From Cristatella mucedo (taxonomy: Eukaryota; Bryozoa; Phylactolaemata; Cristatellidae), in contig WPIO01000102.1 of assembly GCA_009760855.2 (NCBI GenBank), positions 1,490,001 to 1,507,939 of the forward strand: a stretch of DNA of 17,939 bases. The letters are read 5' to 3'. How positions within the stretch are numbered: position 1 is the first letter of the stretch; each line of letters begins with the position of its first letter. The translations under genes were made by a program, and so were the position numbers. This document shows, piece by piece, positions 1-8,360 of this stretch. The notes under the pieces are model-generated. The model worked only from the letters and a program-made list of their open reading frames with translations. It ran no database searches and was not told the DNA's origin.

Positions 1-171
1 CAGATTGGAGACGATGTTTCGGTCGAGTGTAGGGTTTTTATGACTATAGGTAATTTGATAGTTCGTTCTATAGTAAATAGAAAGATGCAAAGCCAGATTG
101 ATGGTTTTGTTAAAATTTTCCAAGCCAGAGTTGCAAGTCTTTATCAAAAAAACAGTCAAAACAAATCATAG
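1..171 (+). CDS. C-terminal fragment of a RatA/COQ10-like START-domain protein (5' end outside window)
   Basis: Frame 1 is open from the first base to a TAG at 169-171, giving 56 residues of a gene that begins upstream of the window. The end of the peptide is a long amphipathic helix closing with F-Q-A-R-V-A-S-L-Y, which resembles the last helix of the RatA/COQ10 family, where a phrase like F-E-x-R-A-x-x-L-Y is typical. That family adopts a START/polyketide-cyclase fold and in alphaproteobacteria and mitochondria binds ubiquinone or related lipids to support respiration. Only the last third or so of such a protein (usually about 150 residues) is visible, so the fold assignment rests on one helix. 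The reading frame itself is more secure than the family name. Confidence 0.45.
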   Translation, partial: QIGDDVSVECRVFMTIGNLIVRSIVNRKMQSQIDGFVKIFQARVASLYQKNSQNKS

Positions 172-426
172 TGTAAAAATATCAGTATCTTTTTTTGTTC
201 CTCTCTCGACCGCTACAATGCGATAATCATTCGTTGCAGCAGCACTGTGCAATAAAGTCTTTTGCTCCACTGCTATTGATTTGTATAAAATTTTACCGTG
301 CATTTTTGCTTTTTAGGTTTGTTGTATTTGGCTTGCAAGGTATGTTTTGCACACTCTTCAAGATTACAACTATTATTAATATGAAATTACGAAGAAAATT
401 TATGTCAATTTTAAGGCTACACTATT
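172..426. other. Spacer between the partial START-like gene and the 166-residue gene
   Basis: This 255-base AT-rich stretch has no convincing gene. One frame is open from a TTG at 195 into the next gene, but it has no ribosome binding site, a random-looking composition rich in Phe, Leu and Cys, and overlaps the better-supported start at 427. No RNA gene or strong hairpin was seen. Confidence 0.5.
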
Positions 427-927
427 ATGAAGAAAAGAGAATATCGATATAAAATTATGAGATCGATTGCTTTTGGCGTGCTTATAGCTTGGCTGATTCT
501 AGCTTTTGGAACTTGGTCTGCAAAGCATCGCATCATTGAAACGAAATTCCACCCCGAAGGGCAGGAACAAGCCAGCAGCATTCCTACACATCAGGTTAGC
601 ATTAAAAATATAGATGATAAAAAACATAAAGCATTGTCCATGATAGCACATACAACATCCGCACCTGATATAAGATATGTTTTTAGCAATTTATACTCTT
701 TAAATCGTTACATTTGCGATGACATCTTTGCGGCATTGAAAAGAAGAATGGATCAAATTGCTAGCGATAATGTCATTATATCAATTATCGGAAAGAATAT
801 GCGATTGCAAGATGATTACGGTAAAAGATGGAAGGATGATAAGACTGTGTTAACATTAAGATTGTCTCGTTATGATATTTCTCGATTCGAATGTGACAGT
901 ACACCTGATATCTTTTTTGCAGTGTAG
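427..927 (+). CDS. Unknown membrane-anchored protein, 166 residues
   Basis: I do not recognise a family. The N-terminus is strongly basic (M-K-K-R-E-Y-R-Y-K), followed by one hydrophobic segment at about residues 12-28 and then a soluble, mostly charged domain. This fits a bitopic inner-membrane protein with its C-terminal domain in the periplasm, or an uncleaved signal anchor. The C-terminal half has a regular alternation suggesting an alpha/beta domain (residues about 75-166) with two cysteines, near residues 97 and 156. An internal ATG at codon 11 would shorten the cytoplasmic tail but keep the anchor. Only a weak A-A-G-G lies upstream of the ATG. It stands alone between spacers on both sides. 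The amphipathic pattern and length make it likely to be real. Confidence 0.6.
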   Translation: MKKREYRYKIMRSIAFGVLIAWLILAFGTWSAKHRIIETKFHPEGQEQASSIPTHQVSIKNIDDKKHKALSMIAHTTSAPDIRYVFSNLYSLNRYICDDIFAALKRRMDQIASDNVIISIIGKNMRLQDDYGKRWKDDKTVLTLRLSRYDISRFECDSTPDIFFAV

Positions 928-1745
928 GCAATTGAGTTTAAAATAAGGGGAATGAATGAAGATATAATAAAGGACTGCCAGAAAAAAATATCCAAAGGAG
1001 ACTATACATATACTCAGTTATGCCGCTTTTTATAATTTTATGCAAAAACTTTTTATTCAAAAACTAATTACAATCTTTTTGTACGTCATTTTCGTCGTGC
1101 TGCCTTCTTGGGTGGTTTTTTTGATATCTTAATAGCCAAGTGATTTGGTAGGCGTGTTATCTTGAAAAAAATCAATGCGAAATGGCGTTGGTAAGATTGA
1201 GTGAAGTGTTTAATTAAAAAAATCTAACTGAAGTTCAAATATATCATCATTTAAGCTATTGATTCGTGGATTGTTGTGTTGGCAGATTTGCACTTGATTA
1301 AAGAGTATTCAGGATAGTTTAATTTTTATTGCAAAATTGCTCTGGTTTATTGCAATAAAGATATATCGATTTTTTGAGCATTGCAGAATTGGTGATTTTT
1401 TTAATTGTTCTTTAATGAGTAAGCTATATACTTAAGATAAAATCAAGTACCTTTATTGTGTTGAGAAAATTTGATCACTATCTAGATCTGCTGCTTTCTG
1501 TTTTCATTTTGAGATGTTGAAATTTCATTAGAGATTTATTTGATGGTGTTTTGCATTAATTTTTGCCTATATAAATACGGTCAAATCTCTGAAGGTGGCC
1601 TGCAATTAGATTTTTCCGGCGTAATATTTTTTTGATAAGTATTTGTATCTACAGCCTAAGGCCGTGTAATGGCTTGACTATTATCTTTTGCTTTATAAGA
1701 TTCTTTTGCGGTTTTATTGCTTAGATTAGTGTTTTTTTGTGACCC
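928..1745. other. Long spacer upstream of the giant autotransporter-like gene
   Basis: This 818-base AT-rich region holds no gene I can support firmly. Two very short frames are visible at its start: 27 codons at 952-1035, just behind an A-A-G-G-G-G, and 30 codons at 1040-1132 encoding an almost wholly hydrophobic peptide. A sigma70-like promoter candidate lies near its end (1674-1701). No tRNA, terminator or repeat was recognised. The spacer is G-rich over C on the plus strand: a hand count of 1141-1200 gives 17 G against 5 C. Confidence 0.5.
1674..1701 (+). promoter_or_regulatory. Candidate sigma70-like promoter for the giant lipoprotein gene
   Basis: TTGACT at 1674-1679 matches the -35 consensus at five of six positions. 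It is followed after 16 bases by TAAGAT at 1696-1701, four of six for the -10 box; an alternative TATAAG at 1694-1699 has a shorter spacer. The predicted start of transcription lies about 35-40 bases before the ATG at 1746. Such matches arise by chance in AT-rich DNA, so support is modest. Confidence 0.35.
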
Positions 1746-4700
1746 ATGGTCGAAAGTCGTCGATATATTCAATCAATGAGGGTTGTGTGGTATGTTGCCG
1801 CTGCTCTTTTTGCACTATCTGGTTGCTCTAAATATGTGGTAGATACGCAAGAAAATCAGTTCTCAACTCTAATTGCGGTTGCCTGTCCAGTGCCGATGAT
1901 GAATAGCGATTGTAACTCTAGCTGTAATGGTTATGCGGATACAGATAGGCCTCTTTGGTGTTATAGATTGTTTTGTAATGCCGATTCTGGAATTTATGGC
2001 TCATGGTGCAATCAGGAGCAATCAACAAAATATTTAACTCTTCCGGCCGCAAGTGGTTCTAATTATAGTGGCGATCTTGCGGAGAAGAATTTGATTGGAT
2101 ATAGCTCCGCTTTAGATTCTTTTTATGGAGCCAATTCTGCCTTAATTGATGGCGGGATGGCCTATTTGCACGATGTTCGTTCTGCTAGTGGAGCCTATTT
2201 AAATGGTGGCGGTGTAACCATAAATATAATTGGCAGAAATGCTCCATACAATAATGCTGCTTCCGCAAGCAACATTCACGGTGATATTTTTGCTTCCTCT
2301 GGAGCTTCGGCTGGACTGAATAACGAAGCCTCAAGTGCGTTGGTTAGATGGTATATAAATGGATCGGGTGTTGTGGCTAAGCAAAGTAATGTGACGCAGC
2401 AAGATGGCACTGGAAGTCTTGTTGATAATTTAAACATTGCTGGATCGGGAATTAGTCGCAATGTTGATGCTGGATCTTTGCCCTTCGTGTCCATGCTTTT
2501 AGGCTATGGTTCTCATGGTGGAATGTTGGATCCCAATAATTCTCAGGCAAATCAAGTGAAGGTAAATTTATACAATGCCCTGACTGATTCTTTTTACCCC
2601 TTGGCTAGTTATAGCGGCAAGGTCAATAACGAGGGCGCAATAAATTATACCAATTTAGCAGAAAGACTGCAGGCGGCAATTAATCATGCAGGTGGTGCTA
2701 GCAATATAGTTTTATTAAATTTTGATGGAATAAAAGATGGCTCTCAGGTGGCAGAATATTTTGATTCAATTAGAAGAAGTACTGTAGATACCTATCTTGG
2801 CTCTGCTGCGGCTGGGCAAACAAGTGTAACCTTACCTTACTCTGGCTTGGGCGGACAGGAGAAAGTTTATATAAATGGCGCTTTGCAGGTTTTGGGCTCT
2901 AGTGCCAGTGGCGGCAATTACAATGTTGATAGAGCAAACAACACAATATCATTTAATGCGGCATTGAACGCTGGAGATGTTATTCGAGTTACAGGGCTAA
3001 CGGAAACATCCTACACTCCGCCGAATTTGTTTTATTTAAAAGAACTGGGAAATGAGGGCAATAGAGATAGCTATTTGCCTGGTTTTTATTGGTCAGAATA
3101 TCTGCAAAAAGGCTGGACAAAGCTTGCTCCTTCAGATCGAAATTTGGCAGCTCAAGTTGATGCCAGCTTTGCCGGAAGTAAAATTAATGCCATGACAATG
3201 GCAGAGGTAAGTGCCACAGCTAACGCACTTTACAATAAAGTTGGCGCCGGTGCTATAGTTGTTGCCGCCTCCGGAACTATAAGTGCCGAGCAATCTAATA
3301 ACACTCAGCAAGATTCCATTTTTCAAACTCATGGTGATGTTAATAGGTGGTATAGCTTTGAGGATAACGGCACATCTAAGTTACAGGCTCCGGTTGCAAC
3401 TAATGCTGGCAGGGAAGGTATAGATTTGGGCAAAATAACCATGACTATGAAATTTGGCAATATGGCAACAGTCGGAAATTCTTCCGTTCCAACAACCGTC
3501 ATGTCTCAAACGCCTATGCAATATTTAAATCTGGCTTATACCAGCAATTATCCAGCCGCATTTTTATATTATTTATGGCTTAAAGATAATGTCATGGCTT
3601 CTTCCAATGGTGACGAATCTTTAGTTAAATCTAGTGGCGGCGGTTATGGAATCCAAAAATATTTAAGCGAAATTACAACTTATGCCATTGTAGCCGCTGA
3701 CGGCCAAACCACAATATCTCCAGAGGTTGTAAATGGAGTTAGGGTTTATGTGAATGGTGTGGAAAAAACTTATGGCCCATCTGGAGATTATACCATAAAT
3801 GGTAGCTATAAAGTTGTGTTTAAAAACGCCTTGAGGGCTGGTGACCTTGTGGAGCTAAAAGAGGGCGTATTTTTAAGCAACAGAAGCCTTGATAGCGGCT
3901 TAATATCTCAGTTGAGCGGCACCTATTATTACAAGCCATCTTATAATTACTTAATTTCCGCTGCATTAGACACCAATCAAGATGGCAATGCAAAATCAAA
4001 TCCTTATGATTACGGTTTGGCCAGAGGAACCAGTCTTTGCGGTATGTTAAAATATAACTGCTTAACCGTTTCAACAAATGATGCTCAGCAGGTTATTAAA
4101 CCTTCCGGATCCAATGGTGCTGAAGATGCTGGAATTTACGAAAACGGATTACTTTCCGTTTTGGCAGACGGTTCTTTTGCCTCTATTTTATCTGTTGTAA
4201 ATGTTGGCAATCAAGCCAAACCATCAGGATCTAGCATTGTTCAGCAATCGCAATTGGCAGCGACTTATTTATCGGGATTAGTTGCGCAGCTTTCGCAGGC
4301 TTTCTCCAGCTTAGCGGATAATGCAATAACTTTTGCCCTTCGTCAGTCTGCCACTCCTCTTTACGGCTTTAACTATTTTAGCAGAAATGCAGATGGAACC
4401 TACACTCCCATTACCCAAGCAACCCATTATTTTACCAGTCAATTTGGTAGAAATGACTTAAACAATGACGGCAAAGACGATCTAACTGGACAAACAATAA
4501 CAGATGCCGACAATGCAGAAGAATACTCTCTTTATTTTATTAATCAAAAGCACGATAGAGATGTGTTTATTTATACTGGGGCTAATGGTGTTCAGCAATA
4601 TGATCAAATGTGGAAAAATACACTTGCAACAAAAGAAAGAGACGATCCGAGCGATTTAACATCCTTTACGGCTCTTACGGCCGTCGGTTCCGCCGCAGCA

Positions 4701-7463
4701 AGTAACAATGCAGCGGCAGCTGCTGCTCCAACATATGATTCTGGCGACATGAGAGTTTCTTTTTTTGGTTCTGTTTTTAATGTCAACTTATTTGTTGTTA
4801 GGGCAAATCAAACTTGGAATATTGCTGCCGGATTGGTAGAAATAAAGTATCAGAATGGAGCATTGTTTGGATCTTACAATTCTAGATATATACAACAAAC
4901 AGATTCTCAGGCTGTTGCTGGATCGGTTCCAGCCAGAGAAATAACCGTTGATCCGAAAGTTGCAATAAGAAACCCAAGTGCAACCGATAATATTGCCTTC
5001 GCCAATGATTCATCCAACACACTGCAGCAGAATAATTCATTTATTGACATTGATCTTTCTAGGCCAATTTTAAGTAAATTTTCTTCTCAGGCTAATCAAA
5101 AAACTTATTATGAGGTTGGTTTTGTAGAGTGCTTAAATAATGCAGTTTGCAATCCCGATGCATATTTGGCAAGCAAAAGCATTAATGGCGTGGATGACTA
5201 TAGCTTAAAAGATGTTGCAATTAATGGAGGCAGAACAACGCAATACAATTATGCAGAAGACATTCATCTTTCAAGATTTAATGAGCACAAAAATGTAATT
5301 CAGTTGGCCTTTGCGGATAGCAACGCCACAAATGCCACAACTCTTCATGGAGTCAATGTTTCCTTGGCTATTTTTGCTTTAAAGCCAGATTTTAAAACCA
5401 AAGATTACTTCGGAGACATAAATCCAAGTTCTGGAGCCGTTACTTATTCTTTAGATGCTGGACTAAAAAAAGTAACTCTTTATTTTAATGATGCAGACGC
5501 TATAAAATCTATGCGCATAGAAAGATTTGATAAAAACGGTCAAAAAACATCATCTGAGGATTTTAATGATAGCGGTTTCATTCAGAACGAACAGCAATTA
5601 GCTGAATTGGCAAAAACCAAAACCATCACTTATTACAATAACGATAAAGTTGGATTTGGTTACGATCTTAAGTCTGATGGCACGAAAAGTTATTTTTTGA
5701 TAGATGTTGATGGTACGAGCTATAGCATTTCTGCAGCTATGGGTAATTATATATTAGATCCTGATAAAATTGCTTCAACCAATCCAGAAAACTACACCTA
5801 TAGCGATCTTTTGGCTATTTTTAAGTTAAATCCAGATGCTTTCACCAGAGCTCCTTCTAATGTATATGGCTATGGTCAGGTTAGTGGGCAAGATGCGATA
5901 AAAGATCTTAACTATGTTGCAAATTACTATCAAAATGCCAATCAATCTTACAGTTTGCAGCTTTCTAAGGAAATAAATACATTTTTTTACAGATCAGATT
6001 GCAGCAGCAGCCCAAGTTCTTGCGGAATAACCATTCCATCGGAGATGGGTTTTTATTATAATCCTTCTGCTTTTGTGATTCCAGATCCAGATGCTTCCGC
6101 CGCGGATAATAGGATAGTTTACAGTCAGGCCAATTACGATGCCTATTACAGCAGTCCGAACGGTATGCAGGCAATCACCACTGGCGCCGTTTCCAGTGCG
6201 TTTCAATATGCTGGCAGCGGAATGTCTTTAGGCTATGTAATGGGAATGTACGGTGCAATTTCAACTTCTGCCATGAGAAGCTTTTCTGCTGGCAAAAGCA
6301 ATGGCAATTGGTCGCTTTCTGGCTCTTCGGCGGCGATGATGGAATCTATTATGGTTGGTGGCAGAGTTATAACCAGGGAAAACTTTCATAAATACGCAGT
6401 CAGTCCGTCTGAAAGAAATATGGATTATCGCGGCAATTATTTTTTGGGTGATTACGCTCTAATGATGCAAAGCTCAATTCTAAGTGGCCTAAGATACGAC
6501 TATTCTTTCGCTAAGTATGCGCAATTTAATGTTGTTTACTTTGGCAATAAAAACAGTCTAGATCTTATAAATCAAAATCCTGTTGCGGCAGTAATAAATA
6601 ACAGTAGTTTATATTTATTCTCCAATCAGCAAGGAATGTTTGGCAATCCTTACCTTAAATCTGTTGCTGGTTTTTATGGCTCTGCCTATTCCGTTAATCT
6701 CAATCTTTCCCGCGGATTTGCCTTGCGTGTTTCCACTTTTCAGGGCAACAACCCTATGTTTAATCTATTTAGCTATGGAAACAGCGGACTAAGCGATTAC
6801 GGCACAATTGCCAATATTTCAACTTTATATCAAAATAATTCTCTGCAAGAAATTCAAGCTATGTGGCAAAGTGAGAACAAAAAAAACGCTATCGCAATTT
6901 CCTATGGATCAGTTTTAGAGATTGGCACGATGTTTGGTACGCCATCCGCAATAACTGGCGGTAGTGGCAAAATGACTGTCAATTATTTTGATTTTAAGGC
7001 CAGCTTGCATTTGGGTGGAGAGTTTTATATTTTAGGGCATTTTAATATCGCCGCAGTTGGCATTTCAAATTCTCTGCTTTGGCTTAATGGGTATTCTGAT
7101 GCGGTGGCTCAAAAATTTTCAATCGGAATAATGAAAAATAATATTCTGGGTGGTTCTATATATTTCACCTATACGGAGCCGAACCGTTTAATTTCTGGCT
7201 CTGCGATATCTCACGCTCTAGCTAAAGATGGCACCTCTATCGAGGGGGCGGTTTCTTTGGTGCAGCAAAAAATAGAAAGAAATTACGAAATAGGTTACAA
7301 CTGGCAAAAGGGCATTTATTCTCTTTCTTTCAGTTGGATAACCAGAACCGACCCAATAGGAATCGCCTCCGCTTCTGGATACAATTCTCTTCTGGTATTA
7401 AATACTGGAACCATTACTGCTAACGATAACATTGCTATGGGAAGATTTAACATGGTTGTTTAG
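1746..7463 (+). CDS. Giant surface lipoprotein: degenerate subtilisin-like (S8) autotransporter with phage-fibre-like inserts
   Basis: The 1905-residue product starts with a lipoprotein signal ending L-S-G-C (lipid Cys27). An alternative ATG at codon 11 (base 1776) gives a more typical signal length. Six further cysteines lie between residues 47 and 88. From about 130 to 880 the order resembles the S8 passenger of NalP/SphB1-type lipoprotein autotransporters: G-G-V-T-I-N-I-I-G at 155-163 where V-x-V-I-D is expected, S-H-G-G at 256-259 at the His motif, V-V-A-A-S-G at 505-510 where A-A-G-N carries the oxyanion Asn, the signature L-C-G-M-L-K-Y-N-C-L at 764-773, and S-Q-L-A-A-T-Y-L-S-G at 835-844 where G-T-S-x-A-A-P is expected. 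Asp thus appears as Gly163 and Ser as Gln836, suggesting a pseudo-protease. Two related V-Y-I/V-N-G modules (about 352-418 and 652-707) resemble phage tail-fibre domains. D-L-N-N-D-G-K-D-D at 904-912 may bind calcium, and an Ala-rich linker lies at 982-995. Residues about 1570-1905 alternate like an outer-membrane barrel and include E-P-N-R-L-I-S-G-S-A, close to a motif in S8 autotransporter barrels. Known members are about 1050 residues. The gene is certain; the family is inferred by eye. Confidence 0.6.
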   Translation: MVESRRYIQSMRVVWYVAAALFALSGCSKYVVDTQENQFSTLIAVACPVPMMNSDCNSSCNGYADTDRPLWCYRLFCNADSGIYGSWCNQEQSTKYLTLPAASGSNYSGDLAEKNLIGYSSALDSFYGANSALIDGGMAYLHDVRSASGAYLNGGGVTINIIGRNAPYNNAASASNIHGDIFASSGASAGLNNEASSALVRWYINGSGVVAKQSNVTQQDGTGSLVDNLNIAGSGISRNVDAGSLPFVSMLLGYGSHGGMLDPNNSQANQVKVNLYNALTDSFYPLASYSGKVNNEGAINYTNLAERLQAAINHAGGASNIVLLNFDGIKDGSQVAEYFDSIRRSTVDTYLGSAAAGQTSVTLPYSGLGGQEKVYINGALQVLGSSASGGNYNVDRANNTISFNAALNAGDVIRVTGLTETSYTPPNLFYLKELGNEGNRDSYLPGFYWSEYLQKGWTKLAPSDRNLAAQVDASFAGSKINAMTMAEVSATANALYNKVGAGAIVVAASGTISAEQSNNTQQDSIFQTHGDVNRWYSFEDNGTSKLQAPVATNAGREGIDLGKITMTMKFGNMATVGNSSVPTTVMSQTPMQYLNLAYTSNYPAAFLYYLWLKDNVMASSNGDESLVKSSGGGYGIQKYLSEITTYAIVAADGQTTISPEVVNGVRVYVNGVEKTYGPSGDYTINGSYKVVFKNALRAGDLVELKEGVFLSNRSLDSGLISQLSGTYYYKPSYNYLISAALDTNQDGNAKSNPYDYGLARGTSLCGMLKYNCLTVSTNDAQQVIKPSGSNGAEDAGIYENGLLSVLADGSFASILSVVNVGNQAKPSGSSIVQQSQLAATYLSGLVAQLSQAFSSLADNAITFALRQSATPLYGFNYFSRNADGTYTPITQATHYFTSQFGRNDLNNDGKDDLTGQTITDADNAEEYSLYFINQKHDRDVFIYTGANGVQQYDQMWKNTLATKERDDPSDLTSFTALTAVGSAAASNNAAAAAAPTYDSGDMRVSFFGSVFNVNLFVVRANQTWNIAAGLVEIKYQNGALFGSYNSRYIQQTDSQAVAGSVPAREITVDPKVAIRNPSATDNIAFANDSSNTLQQNNSFIDIDLSRPILSKFSSQANQKTYYEVGFVECLNNAVCNPDAYLASKSINGVDDYSLKDVAINGGRTTQYNYAEDIHLSRFNEHKNVIQLAFADSNATNATTLHGVNVSLAIFALKPDFKTKDYFGDINPSSGAVTYSLDAGLKKVTLYFNDADAIKSMRIERFDKNGQKTSSEDFNDSGFIQNEQQLAELAKTKTITYYNNDKVGFGYDLKSDGTKSYFLIDVDGTSYSISAAMGNYILDPDKIASTNPENYTYSDLLAIFKLNPDAFTRAPSNVYGYGQVSGQDAIKDLNYVANYYQNANQSYSLQLSKEINTFFYRSDCSSSPSSCGITIPSEMGFYYNPSAFVIPDPDASAADNRIVYSQANYDAYYSSPNGMQAITTGAVSSAFQYAGSGMSLGYVMGMYGAISTSAMRSFSAGKSNGNWSLSGSSAAMMESIMVGGRVITRENFHKYAVSPSERNMDYRGNYFLGDYALMMQSSILSGLRYDYSFAKYAQFNVVYFGNKNSLDLINQNPVAAVINNSSLYLFSNQQGMFGNPYLKSVAGFYGSAYSVNLNLSRGFALRVSTFQGNNPMFNLFSYGNSGLSDYGTIANISTLYQNNSLQEIQAMWQSENKKNAIAISYGSVLEIGTMFGTPSAITGGSGKMTVNYFDFKASLHLGGEFYILGHFNIAAVGISNSLLWLNGYSDAVAQKFSIGIMKNNILGGSIYFTYTEPNRLISGSAISHALAKDGTSIEGAVSLVQQKIERNYEIGYNWQKGIYSLSFSWITRTDPIGIASASGYNSLLVLNTGTITANDNIAMGRFNMVV
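7325..7459 (+). repeat. Tandem direct repeat, copy 1 (3' end of the giant gene)
   Basis: This 135-base segment encodes the last strands of the beta-barrel and is repeated with an offset of exactly 155 bases at 7480-7614. By hand alignment six bases differ, three of them clustered at 7332-7336, with no gaps. The segment ends two bases short of the TAG stop. Confidence 0.9.
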
Positions 7464-7479
7464 TTGCTTTTGTTGCATA

Positions 7480-7614
7480 TTCTTTCGGTCAGATAACCAG
7501 AACCGACCCAATAGGAATCTCCTCCGCTTCTGGATGCAATTCTCTTCTGGTATTACATACTGGAACCATTACTGCTAACGATAACATTGCTATGGGAAGA
7601 TTTAACATGGTTGT
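7480..7614 (+). repeat. Tandem direct repeat, copy 2 (decayed)
   Basis: This copy of 7325-7459 lies 20 bases after copy 1 ends. The three differences inside the well-matched 122-base part (7493-7614) all change an amino acid relative to the gene (Ala to Ser, Tyr to Cys, Asn to His), a pattern expected for relaxed selection. Confidence 0.9.
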
Positions 7615-7633
7615 ATTTTGTTATTGCATATGA
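7480..7633 (+). pseudogene. Remnant of an autotransporter barrel end
   Basis: In the frame two bases ahead of the giant gene, this stretch still reads as the final barrel strands (I-T-R-T-D-P-I-G and later M-G-R-F-N-M-V-V), then runs six codons further to a TGA at 7631-7633. It has no start codon or signal of its own, and the frame is closed by a TAA at 7448-7450. It could be a local duplication of the gene's end, or what is left of a tandem paralogue whose body was deleted. Fusion to the upstream gene is blocked by the TAG at 7461-7463 and a frame difference. Confidence 0.75.
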
Positions 7634-8105
7634 TGGCATTTTTTGCGTTTGAAAATTGAAAGCAATAAAATGCTGTTGGTTTTTAATCGCATGCCATTTT
7701 TCAAGGCCAGAGTTTCTTATTAGCTACGATACTCTTTATCGCAATGGCACCTTTGATGTGTTTATTTGATCCATAATTTTATTTTTAAAATAACAACGCC
7801 TGTAAAGATAAAATCTCCATGGGAGCGTTGGATTGTTTGTGCTGCAGCTATTTCTACTTATAGAATTTTTTTGTCATAGATTGTGTGGCATTATCAAAAA
7901 TTTAGCAATCTAATCCGCTTTCGAATATAATGATCTGTTTGCGCTAAGTATCAGATTTATGGCAGATAATCAGCATGTAAACATGAAATTGAATTGATTT
8001 TTTTCCTTCATTTTTCTTGTGCAATATATGCCAAAAAAACATCACGATAAATTCTGCTCAGATGCGTCGATATTTATGGCTGGTTTTATGGTGAAAAGTT
8101 CCACC
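7634..8105. other. Spacer after the barrel remnant
   Basis: I see no gene, RNA or convincing terminator in these 472 bases. A 41-codon basic frame (8028-8153) overlaps the end of the next minus-strand gene and lacks a ribosome binding site. With converging genes on either side a terminator would be expected, but no GC-rich hairpin is visible. Confidence 0.5.
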
Positions 8106-8360
8106 TCAAAGCCAAAAAAAACAAGATATAAAAACCCACTGCCAAATCATTGAAATTATCGCAAACTTATCTTCAAATTGCTTTTGTGCTTCAAATTCAG
8201 CTTTTTCTTTTTCAAGCTGTGATCTTTGTCTTAAAAGTTCCTCTTCAGCACTATCAAGTTTTTTTTCTCTCTTTTCAAATATACCAAACGATCCAGCAGT
8301 CTTTGCCGCAGACTCTGCTTCATCTACTTGATTGACGTTGTTTTGATTTTTGTTTTCCAT
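8106..8360 (-). CDS. Short coiled-coil protein with C-terminal membrane segment (unknown function)
   Basis: From the ATG at 8360 this gives 84 residues: a Gln/Asn-rich start, a highly charged helix at about 30-62 with heptad-like spacing of Leu, Ala and Glu that should form a coiled coil, and a hydrophobic aromatic-rich tail at the very C-terminus (about residues 67-84, ending F-F-W-L). The layout is that of a tail-anchored membrane protein. The frame stays open upstream, so starts at 8411 (ATG) or 8498 (GTG, 130 residues) are possible. I prefer 8360 because the upstream codons are of different character (Cys- and Phe-containing, no helix) and a TTGACA box overlaps them. No family is recognised. 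It stands alone. Confidence 0.5.
   Translation of the reverse strand: MENKNQNNVNQVDEAESAAKTAGSFGIFEKREKKLDSAEEELLRQRSQLEKEKAEFEAQKQFEDKFAIISMIWQWVFISCFFWL

Noticed and set aside
195-452. 85-codon plus-strand frame before the 166-residue gene
   Set aside because: It starts with TTG, overlaps the better start at 427, and its composition looks like translated T-rich spacer.
928-1745. Possible tRNA or other structured RNA in the spacers
   Set aside because: No T-loop motif with pairing flanks and no clover-leaf was found on either strand in any of the long spacers. CRISPR-like regular repeats are absent too.
7448-7633. Idea that the giant gene is frameshifted and should continue into the repeat copy
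   Set aside because: The gene already ends with a complete final barrel strand, and the copy repeats that same end. A true continuation would bring new sequence, so duplication explains it better.
8028-8153. 41-codon basic frame, plus strand
   Set aside because: It overlaps the 3' end of the minus-strand coiled-coil gene and its lysines come mostly from A runs.
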